From NCBI GenBank assembly GCA_026770595.1, contig MU634668.1, positions 1 through 10,848 of the forward strand: a stretch of DNA of 10,848 nucleotides, written 5' to 3'. Shown here one piece after another: positions 1-8,500 of the stretch (positions within the stretch are counted from its first letter, which is position 1; every line of letters starts with the position of its first letter). Under the pieces are notes generated by a model. The model was not told the DNA's origin, ran no database searches, and was given only the letters and a program-made list of their open reading frames with translations. A program made the translations under genes and the position numbers. The DNA is from Ochromonadaceae sp. CCMP2298 (lineage: Eukaryota > Sar > Synurophyceae > Ochromonadales > Ochromonadaceae).

Positions 1-646
1 CCCCCCCACACACACACCTGTTTTCCTCTCCGTTGCAGCCGCGGAAGGAGACCAGGCATGCGCCGAAGCCCCTCTGCAGGAAGGCGCTGCAGAAGTTGGT
101 GATCTGCGGTCCCCTCGTGTTGCTCTCCAGCCCGTGCAACAGCAGCACCACTTTGTCCGTCTCGGTGAAGCCAGCCGTGAACTCCACGTCGAAGAAGTCC
201 CCTGAGGTAAGAGGCGTGGGGGGAAGGAGGTGTGGGACGGGAGGGGGTGAGGTGGGGTGCAATGTGGTGAGCTGGGCAGTTCCCTGATTCGGAGGGAGGG
301 GTAATGGGGCAAGCATGCCAGCAAGGTTCCAGGACTGTCTGGCTGCCAGAGGTGTGCGCAGCCCTGTTGAGAACTCACCATCGAGCGTCTCGATCCGCTC
401 ATTGGAGACATCGAAGCTTCGAAGCGGTGGGCCGTTCAGCTTGGCGCCCAGAGCCCCCGAGCCTACGATGGTCTGCCAGTGGGCATTTCGAGTTAGCAGA
501 GAGGGCTCGAACGCAGAGGGAGAGAAGCTCGTCGCAACGGACTTCAAGAGCCTGGAGCGCGCCTCGACTGCCAGCAGACTCATGGCCGCACACCGTAGAG
601 TGAGTAGAAGAGACAGGAGGATGACGCGAGTCAGTCTTATGAGCAT
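1..646 (-). CDS. YheT/EMB8-type alpha/beta-hydrolase, 5' part (3' end off window)
   Basis: Translated on the minus strand, exon 1 is 646-379 and exon 2 is 201-18, giving 150 complete residues before the gene leaves the window. The intron (378-202) has donor GTGAGT and a C/T-rich acceptor ending CTCAG; the next donor follows base 18 (CAG|GTGTGT). Seen: residues 107-115 read VVLLLHGLE, the beta strand and oxyanion HG motif of alpha/beta-hydrolases, and residues 142-150 read FRGCNGEEN, the RGC(S/N)GE signature of the YheT/EMB8/ABHD1-3 group. Upstream, residues HWQTI and ERIETLDG|DFFDVEF also fit that family and span the splice. These enzymes are esterases or lipases; the Ser-Asp-His triad would lie beyond the window. 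The start at 646 is the first ATG after an in-frame stop near 767; residues 1-21 (core VILLSLLLTL) look like a signal peptide, whereas the inner ATG at 583 would lack it. Substrate unknown. Confidence 0.85.
   Translation of the reverse strand, partial: MLIRLTRVILLSLLLTLRCAAMSLLAVEARSRLLKSVATSFSPSAFEPSLLTRNAHWQTIVGSGALGAKLNGPPLRSFDVSNERIETLDGEFSTGLRTPLAARQSWNLAGMLAPLPLPPNQGTAQLTTLHPTSPPPVPHLLPPTPLTSGDFFDVEFTAGFTETDKVVLLLHGLESNTRGPQITNFCSAFLQRGFGACLVSFRGCNGEENRCVCGG
202..378 (-). other. Intron 1 of the hydrolase gene, stop-free and a multiple of three
   Basis: This is a GT-AG intron of 177 nt, phase 1, read on the minus strand. The donor is GTGAGT and the 3' end is a long C/T tract ending in ACCTCAG. 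Its length is divisible by three and no in-frame stop is visible, so the unspliced transcript would stay open and insert 59 residues between the N-terminal region and the hydrolase core. Family homology across the junction (LDG followed by DFFDVEF) argues strongly that it is removed. Confidence 0.8.
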
Positions 647-1323
647 GTCACGTGAGAGTGACGCAGCTGCTACAGTGACTGCGGATCGGATCCCTGGACT
701 CACTCCAGAATGGGGATGCCTGGACTACCGGGCTTCTTCTTCTGTTCTCCACTGCTGCAGAACTAGTATTCTCTACCCCCACATTTAAGTTTTCCAGCCC
801 ACTTGAATAAGCAGCAAATGCCTCCAGATTTCATACTGTAAACGACAATTTTATCTGTACAGAGTGATTTTTGGCTCCTCCCCCCCTACCTATAAGTCAG
901 GATTGTAAAAGAGATGGCTGATTACTAAAGTTAAAGTCAAAGCTGATGTGATGAGGCTGCTCTCACAAAGATAACTTATGACAGCAAGTGAATAACTCCC
1001 TTCATCACATCTACCGTTCTGAGTAAGCTAGTAACCATAACCATAACTCATACCGGTACAAAAGGCCAGACCCTTCGCCTGCAAGAGCATCCCCTGTGTC
1101 CTATTAGTACGCATGCGTGTGGGGCGAGGTGCAGCTCACGCAGTTTGACATAGTCATATACTGTAGTCATCCCTGCCTTTAACAGTTTAATAAACACAGT
1201 ACGCAGCACGCAGTGCCGGTGCTGATAATGGTAGTTCTTTGATTTTCTTTACTTCTTAACAGAGCACCGCACATATAACAGCAGCTGGAAGGGGGGCGTT
1301 ATGAGTACATATACTGTGTGCCG
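647..1323. other. Gene-free spacer between the two minus-strand genes
   Basis: About 680 bp between the stop of the MPDU1-like gene and the start of the hydrolase gene. It is clearly more AT-rich than the coding regions, especially 780-1300, and has no frame with protein-like composition. It should contain the 3' UTR and poly(A) site of the MPDU1-like gene (right part) and the hydrolase promoter (left part). I see no canonical AATAAA on the minus strand. The AATAAA near 1188 is on the plus strand and serves no gene I can see. Short repeats such as CATATACTGTA/CATATACTGTG (near 1153 and 1309) and ACCATA (near 1033) are present. Confidence 0.6.
648..655. promoter_or_regulatory. TCACGTGA palindrome (G-box/E-box core) abutting the hydrolase start codon
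   Basis: A perfect 8-bp palindrome with a CACGTG core lies one base upstream of the hydrolase ATG (646-644, minus strand). CACGTG is the core recognised by bHLH and bZIP factors in many eukaryotes. This close to the ATG it is probably inside the transcript, so a role as a binding site is only possible, and chance is a fair explanation. Confidence 0.25.
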
Positions 1324-2154
1324 TTATCGGTACCACGCCACCTGCCCCACTAGGATGGAGTTAGTGATGAAGCCCAGCGCGTAGCCTACCAGCGCCAGCT
1401 TGTCCTTGGTCAGCTGCAGGGTAGTGAAGATGCGCACGCTGCAGCCAGCCGCACTGAGACTGGCCGTGATCCAGCTCCAGGAGGCGCTCTTCATCTGATA
1501 AGTCAGCAGGATCTGCGGTATGTTGGCACCAGTGCACAGAACGATGGAGGCCACCTGCAGGCTGTTCAGCAGGGGGGGGGGCACGTTGTCGTAGAACATG
1601 AAGGCCGTGAAGACTGCCAGCACAGGCACGATGCCCAGCAGGTACTGGGTGCCCATGCCCTGGAAGAGGCACACCAGGCCCAGAATTGCCACACCCTGTG
1701 CGAGTACGGCGGTGAGCTCCACGTATGTGCTGAAGGAGAACTTCTTCTTGGCGGGGTAGGTGATGGCCAGCATCGTGCCCAGGACGTTGAACACCCACGT
1801 GGCGATGGAGAAACCGTCAGAGCTGCGCGTGGAAAGCAGCTTTATGATGATGGGCGCGTACAGACTCATCGCCCCGATGCCCATGCTGTATCCCAGGAAC
1901 TTCGCCACGCGGTCCTTCATGCTCAGGGCGGGGGCCTCTAGCTCGCTGGCTGCAGTGGCGAGCAGGGCCAGTCCGCTCCTGTGCGCGCTGCTACTAAACT
2001 GCGCATCCCCTATCAGGCTGGCCTCACTGGCCATCTTCGAATTGTGCTTCCCCTTCCAGGAGGCCGCCCTGGTCGGAGAGCGCTGCAGGGCCCCCGTGAG
2101 CAGGGTGCATAGGAGCAGCACGAAGAGCAGCCTGACGACGCGGAGCTGCAGCAT
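1324..2154 (-). CDS. MPDU1-like PQ-loop membrane protein with N-terminal targeting leader
   Basis: A 276-residue intronless gene. The C-terminal two thirds has about six to seven hydrophobic spans and matches the MPDU1 (mannose-P-dolichol utilization defect 1) branch of the PQ-loop family. The second PQ motif is at residues 213-214 (NIPQILLTYQMKSAS), followed by the branch-typical SVRIFTTLQ and a C-terminal NSIL..Q..WY. The first PQ position is degenerate (YAPIIIKLLSTRSSDGFS, residues 99-115). MPDU1 is needed for use of dolichol-linked mannose and glucose in the ER, and relatives in the superfamily include sugar and amino-acid carriers. Residues 1-22 form a strong signal peptide (VRLLFVLLLCTLLTGA), followed by about 55 Ser/Ala/basic residues absent from animal MPDU1. 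By inference this is a bipartite plastid leader, with ER or another endomembrane as the alternative. The ATG is the first of the frame and yields the signal peptide. It is divergent from the kinesin gene and shares its upstream region. Confidence 0.8.
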   Translation of the reverse strand: MLQLRVVRLLFVLLLCTLLTGALQRSPTRAASWKGKHNSKMASEASLIGDAQFSSSAHRSGLALLATAASELEAPALSMKDRVAKFLGYSMGIGAMSLYAPIIIKLLSTRSSDGFSIATWVFNVLGTMLAITYPAKKKFSFSTYVELTAVLAQGVAILGLVCLFQGMGTQYLLGIVPVLAVFTAFMFYDNVPPPLLNSLQVASIVLCTGANIPQILLTYQMKSASWSWITASLSAAGCSVRIFTTLQLTKDKLALVGYALGFITNSILVGQVAWYR

Positions 2155-2583
2155 GATTGCGTGGTCGTGGCGACAGGGGAGAGGCAGGCAGGTAGCAGTG
2201 AGCTGTCGAGGGCCAGCTCGGATGAGACGCGCAGGAAGTGATGTGATGGCGAGTGGCGAGTGCTCAAATTCCTGGAAAGAGATGGGTGCAAGGCAAGAGA
2301 GGCTTCGTGTCGGTTATTCCCCCAAAGGCATCGATCACACGCAAGGTTCTTTTACGAATCGATATGTTTATGAAGTGGATTTTTAATCCGGTGAAACTGA
2401 GAATCGCGCACGATTTCGGAGGTCCCTCTCTTCTCTGTCTGCGTCGCGACTCCAAGGACCTGCTGTTGTCTAGGCCTGGCTGCCACTATTCGCTTGCGGT
2501 TCTACCCCGCCCCGGCTGTGAGTGGGTTCTTTTCTCCCACCGCCGCGTGGCTTCGTCTCTCGCTCCGCACACGCCGAGGAAGC
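2155..2583. promoter_or_regulatory. Divergent intergenic region (MPDU1-like gene and kinesin gene)
   Basis: The 429 bp between the two start codons must hold both promoters and both 5' UTRs. The central part (about 2330-2400) is AT-richer than its flanks. It carries two ATCGAT palindromes (near 2329 and 2358) and a small inverted repeat, GGATT-TTT-AATCC, at 2377-2389. The stretch before the kinesin ATG is C/T-rich, as in a 5' UTR. There is no clear TATA box at a usual distance from either gene. The plus-strand frame is open upstream of the kinesin ATG to about 2494 but has no ATG there. Confidence 0.5.
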
Positions 2584-5500
2584 ATGCAGTCCATCTGGGG
2601 AAGGCTGGCCAAGCCCTCGGTCTCGCTGGAGGGGATCGAGAAGGCCGATGAGAAGTTCTACTTCACCACCAGCGCGGGCCAGATCGTGACGGCGGAGGGC
2701 TCTGGCTACGTGATTCCTGACATTTCTGAGGGCGAGGGGATCGAGAAGGCGGACTACGTGCCCCTGCAGTTCGCGCAGAGCAAGATCAAGGACATCACGG
2801 ACCAGTCCAACAACCTCAGAGAGGCCTACCAGAAGCACCTCGCCGAACTGGACGGCTACTACAGCAAGGCCATGTCTGACGTGAAGACGCACTACGAGTC
2901 TGTGGTGCGGGACACGAAGACCAAGGCTCTGCGGCACATCGAGGTCAAGAAGCAGCTGCACGCGCACTCGGAGATAAAGCTAAGAGAGGAACTGAAGCAG
3001 AGCGAGGAGGCCATCGAGGAGCTCAGGGACTCCATGGCCTCTCTGAACAGGGAGTACCAGGAGGAGGTGCGCTCTCTGAAGCTCTCCATCGCGGCCTCCA
3101 CCAAGAGGGCGGAGCAGTCTCTGGGGCAGCTGCAGGAGCTGCACGTGTCTTCTCAGTCCAAGTACCTGCTGGACGCCATGCTGAGACAGGTGGAGGTGGA
3201 CGCACTCAACAGCCAGTCCAAGGAGGAGAGGAGGCTGAACTCTGCACAGCAGGCCAGACAGCAGGAGCAGGCCTCTAGTCGCATTGCGGAGATGCAGCGG
3301 CAGATGCTGCAGGCGGGAGACGACTCGCAGGTGGCCAGGGAGTGCGGGGAGGCGCTCAGGGGGGTGCTATGCTCTCTGGAGATCACAGCCATGCAGGAGC
3401 AGCTGGGCAGGCTGTCAGAGCTAGAGGACAGGCTGAGAAGGCAGGAGGGCGCATTGCTGCAGGCGGAGGGGGTCAGCGACTGCTTCCTTAGTGAGCTGCT
3501 GGCACTCATACCTAGAGACGGGACGGACAGCAGTGGCTCTGACTCTGTGCCTGGGTCTGGGTCCGGGACCTTCCAGGAGAGGTACAGGAGCGCCCTCTCT
3601 CAGCTGCAGGCTCACCAGGACCGTGCAGAAGTGCAGGCATGCTTGGAGGCGATGGTGGCGAGACTCGCGGAGCAGGAGAGTCAGGACACCAACTCCATGC
3701 TGCTGGCGGAGACGAGGGCGGGGGCTAGCTCTGCGGCCAGTGGGCTGGAGGACGCGGTGCAGCAGTACGAGGGGCGCATCGAGGACATGCAGACGGGGTT
3801 CGAGCAGAAGAGCAGGCGGCTGCAGGAGAAGTTTGCGGGCATGCTGGGCGAGGCCAAGGCCAGTGCCAGTAGGGGGGAGGTGGCTCTGTGCCTGCGAGAT
3901 GCTATGCTCATTGTGGTGGAGCGCTGCGGCAGCGAGGCGAGCGGCGGTCCTGTCCCTGCCGCCGTGGGTCTTGCAGCAGTGGGGGTGGCAGCAGTGGGGG
4001 TGGGGTCTGTGGTCGAGACAGAGAGGGTGGACAGTGCGCAGCTGCAGGCCATGCAGAGCAGGGTGCAGGAACTGGAGATGCAATTGATGCAGAAGGGATC
4101 TGCGCCAGCCAGTGATGCCTTCTCTGACCTTACAGCTCCTGTGGTTGGCGTGGTGGCGGTGCCTGTGGTGCTCAGCGCTGCGGATCAGGAGAGGCAGCAG
4201 GCGTTAGGAGACCAGCTGGCGCTGCTGCGGAGTCAAGAGGCCAACCTTATGCAGGGCCTGGAGCAGTCACAGCAGGCGCTTCCCCCTCTGCAGGAGGCTC
4301 TGGTGGGCCTGTCAGAGGAGAAGGAGGCGTGCAAGAACGACATCAAGGAGTGGTCAAAGGCCTTCGTGCAGGAGAACGGCAGGGACCCCAACGTGCAGGA
4401 CAAGGCGGCTATCAAGGACAAGTACCAGAAGTACAAGAGCCTCTCTGCAAAGGTCAAGGACCTTGAGACCAAGACGGCTGCGGCCTTAGCCTTGCTAGCG
4501 GAGCAGACAGCTGGCATAGCGGAGGTGCAGGTGCAGATAGAGGCGCTGCTGGCGGAGATGCAGAGGCTGCTAGAGGCGCAGGGGGCACAGGGGGCACAGG
4601 GGACACAAGGGGCAGAGGGGCAGACGGGTACTGATGTGACTCAGCCAGTCGCTGCTGCCTCTGCTGGCACGATGGCGCCCTACCAGCGCCCCCCCTCTCA
4701 GGACGCGGAGGTGCAGACGGAAGACTCGCACGCTGCCCTGGTCCGCATGAACACGCAGAAGAGACTGGAGAGCGACATTGACAAGGCGCAGCTCTCAGGA
4801 GACAAGCTGAAGATCCACGAACTGGAGGAAATGCACGAGGCAGACTACCAGGTAATATAACACGTAATGTCGTAATGACATAATGCCATAATAACCCTCC
4901 ACACATATACGTATATCACAATATAACCCTGTTTATAATCCCATACCCCACCTATGACCCTACAGGTGATCGAGCAGCTGGACGAGCAGATCTACAGCGT
5001 GAAGAAGGAGCTCGACAGCACCTCAATCGAGAGGGACCGCCTGCAGCAGGAGCACGCGTTCCTCACTGACCAGGTTGACAAGCTCGTCAAGGAAAAGAGA
5101 TCGGACGTGGTGAAGCGGTTCGAGGGAGAGATAGGGGAGCTCAGGGCCTCTCAGTCTGCGTTGAATGGCCGCATAGCTGGTCTGACTGCTGAGAAGGTGA
5201 TCCTTGAGGCCAAGCTGTTGGAGTTCAAGGACAGGGCGGGGGCGGCGGAGACGGAGCTGAAGGAGAGAGATGTGCGGGAGCAGAAGGGTCTGGACGCCAA
5301 GGAGGAGAAGGTGGTGCTGAAGGGGCAGATCACCAAGCAGAGGGATGCCATCGTCATGAAGCAGAAGGCGGCCACTGCGGGGTGGGACGCGGCTGCTCAC
5401 TCTGACGAGCGCCTGGACGTGGAGGTGGAGCTGGCTTACAAGAAGGGGTTGGCGGAGGAGCGGCAGAAGGCCATTGAGGGCATGAAACAGCTCAATGCGG

Positions 5501-8500
5501 CCATCGAGATCAAGGAGGACCGCATCACTGAATTGATGGTGGCGGTGTCAGGCATGGAGAAGAAGGTGATGGAGAGCGAGCAGAGGGTCAAGGACATGAC
5601 CCTGCAGACGGAGGCGATGAAACAGGAGGTGGCGGAGACCATTGCGAGCATCACGCAGATGGCTGGGGGCGGGGGGGGGGATGTGGATGCGGACGGGGAG
5701 CCTATTATGGGGCCCACCAATGCGGAGCTGGAGGCAGCCCGGGAGGGGCTGGACCAGGCGCAGGAGGAGCTGGTGGCGCTGATGGAGAGGTGCGAGAAGG
5801 TGGACGCTGACTTAGAGGTGGCCCGCAGGAAGAACAGGGTCTACCAGCAGCTGGCGGCTTTAACTGGCATCAACAAGGAGGACCTCGCATCCAAGCAGGC
5901 GCGGGCCAACCTCGTGACAGGAGCCAAGAAGGCCAAGGGCCCTGTCGCCCAAGTGAACCACGACATCAACGAGGTGGTGATCATCATAAAGAAATCCTTC
6001 GTCAAGGTAAACACACCACCTGTGACACCTCCCCCACTGTGCGCCCTTTCTCTACTGCATTCTCGACTAATCTATACCATATACCATCTCCCATACACCC
6101 CCACCTCTTATCTATATACCGTCTATACTATCTCCCACCTCTTATCTCCCCTCTCTCCCCTCTCTCCCCTCTCTGTTCTCTAATCTCTCTTAGGGCACAA
6201 TGATGTGGAAAAGCAACCGCAAGGACGACTGCTATGATGTGTACCTGGAGGCGTGCACCGACTGCCTAGCCAGACTGCTCACCAACGACCTCAAGGGGCC
6301 GCTGCCAGACGCCATCTCTAACGGGAAGACTCTGGGACTGCAGAACAAGCAGAGGGGCGCAGTGGTGATGAAGAAGGCACTGGACAAGCTGCTGGCTGAC
6401 ACAGAGAAGGTATTAGTGCTATCCACTGCGTGCTCTGTGCTGTGATTTATCCTTCGTACCTATATCCCGCTTTCTTCGCTGATCATGAGCACTCACCCCC
6501 ACCTCCCCTCCCTTCTTCTCCCCTCTCCCTTCCCCTTTTCACTTGTCTTCTCGCTCTCATGCTTCTCTGCGCATCAGCCTAACTTGTTCAAAGCGGAGCA
6601 GGACGAGGCTGCGAGGCTGAAGCAGACGGCCAACGAGGCGCACGAGGAGGAGGACCACCACTCAGACGAGCAGGTGGGGGACCTGGTGGCAGAGCTGGAC
6701 GAGATCGAGAGCAGCTTGCTGGAGGCTGGCCACTCATATGACAAGAATCCCTCCAACAGCAGCTCGAGCGGCACGGTGGCCGGCACCCCCAGAGACAACG
6801 AGGGCGCAAAGTCGCTGCTGAGCAGAGCCAAGACCGCAGAGGCGCAGGTGGTCTCTCTCAAGAGGCAGCTGGCCACCGTCATGGCGGCTGCGTCTGCAAA
6901 CACGGGCGGTGGGGGCGGTGGGGGAGGGGGGGGGGGGGGGGGACTCCTCTGGCGGACCCTCGAGGGTGGAGGCTGCGGGCGGCTCGCCCAGCAGGATCTC
7001 GTCCAGGGGGGGCGCCGACCCAGCTGAGATGCGCAAGCTGAACCGCACCATCAAGGAGCTGGAGGCCAAGCTGAAGGCGGGAGGGGGGGGCGGGGCTGGT
7101 GGGAGTAGTGTGGGCGCTGCTGAGATGAAGGCGCTGCAGAAGAACGAGAAGGTTTTGCAGAAGAGGCTCAAGGACGCGGAGACAGCGCAGAAGAGAGAGG
7201 CCAAGACGATAGAGCTCAGAGCCACCAAGGCGGAGAACGCGCTGGCGAAGATTGAGGCCTCGCACGGAGCGGTGGTGTCGGAGAGGGACAAGCTGAGCAA
7301 GGAGGTGGGCAGATTGGGGGGGCTGAGCGCTGAGCTGACTGAGCTACGGGCCAAGACGGAGTACTTCATGCAGGTGGAGTCATCTCTGGCGGCGAAGAAC
7401 ACGGAGTTCGATCAGCTGGCGGAGGCCTTCAAGAAGGAGTCTGGCCTGCGCAAGAAGTACAAGAACGAACTGGAGGACCTCAAGGGCGCCATCCGCGTGT
7501 ACGCTAGGTGCAGGCCTATGGCCAAGTACGAATTGGAGAGGGGCTGCAAGACGGTGGTGAAGTTCAAGGACGAGACTTCCATGGCCGTCACCACCAGCAG
7601 GGGCGAGAAGGAGTTCGAGTTCGATGCAGTCTTCACCGACACGTCCGAGCAGGAGGCAGTGTTCGAGGACACCAAGAGGCTGGTGGAGTCGTGTCTGGAC
7701 GGGTTCAACGTGTGCCTCTTCGCCTACGGACAGACCGGCTCCGGAAAGACCTTCACGATGACGGGTAGCACCTCCATGCCCGGCCTCACCCCCCGAGCCA
7801 TCGCCGAATTGTACCGCCTAGTGGACGACCGCGCCACAGTCACCACCAAAGTGACCACCTACTTCGTGGAGCTGTACAATGACACTCTCGTGGACCTGTA
7901 CTGGATCCTGGACAACAAGGGCAAGGCGGGGGCGGGCGAGCCCCCCAAGCTGGACATCAAGATGGACGCGAAGAAGATGGTCTTCCTCCGCAACAGCATA
8001 ATCAAGGACGCCAACTCCCCCGCAGAGCTCATGGACCTGTTCAACCTGGGCAACCTGGAGAGGCACACGGGGGCTACCAAGATGAACGCGGAGAGCAGCA
8101 GGTCCCACAGTATATTCGCCATCATGGTGGACTGCTACGACACTGCCACCAAGAAGAGCACCACGGGCAAGCTGTCTCTGGTGGATCTGGCGGGCTCGGA
8201 GAGGGCGGATAAGACGGGCGCGGACGGAGAGCGACTCAAGTAAGTAGCCGCTTAGTGGGTACTGGGTACTGGGTACTGGGTAGTGGTTTAGTGGGGCAAC
8301 AGATGAGTGCGCAGGGGGGGGAGGAGAGTGCACAGAGCAGAGGCCTACAGTCCCATGCAGATCGCACACCCCCTGCACCCCCTGCTACACCCCCTGCATA
8401 CCCTGTACCGCTAAAGTTACACCTACTTGCCCCCTTCACACTCACACACGCACTCACCTTTTTCTCCCCCCTCTCTCTCGCACCTCTACCTCTCCTCTTC

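Noticed and set aside
33-788. Plus-strand open frames over the hydrolase exons
   Set aside because: Their translations are low-complexity and unlike any family, while the minus strand gives coherent hydrolase motifs with proper splice sites.
1186-1195. AATAAA poly(A) signal
   Set aside because: It is on the plus strand, where no gene ends; both flanking genes are on the minus strand.
1572-1581. Possible frame break at the 10-G run in the MPDU1-like gene
   Set aside because: The frame is continuous through it (VPPPLLN) and homology continues on both sides.
1361-2386. Other frames overlapping the MPDU1-like gene on both strands
   Set aside because: They are shadows of the real gene, with Arg/His/Pro-rich or Ser/Arg-rich composition and no family motifs.
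2494-2583. An N-terminal extension of the kinesin upstream of 2584
   Set aside because: It would need to start at TTG; no ATG exists in that open stretch, and the first ATG at 2584 gives a sensible N terminus.
3421-4906. Long open frames on both strands within kinesin exon 1
   Set aside because: They arise from GC-rich, stop-poor coiled-coil coding sequence and show biased composition with no recognisable domains.
5666-5680. Possible frame break at the G run in kinesin exon 2
   Set aside because: The coiled-coil frame stays open and protein-like on both sides ([15 protein letters not shown]).
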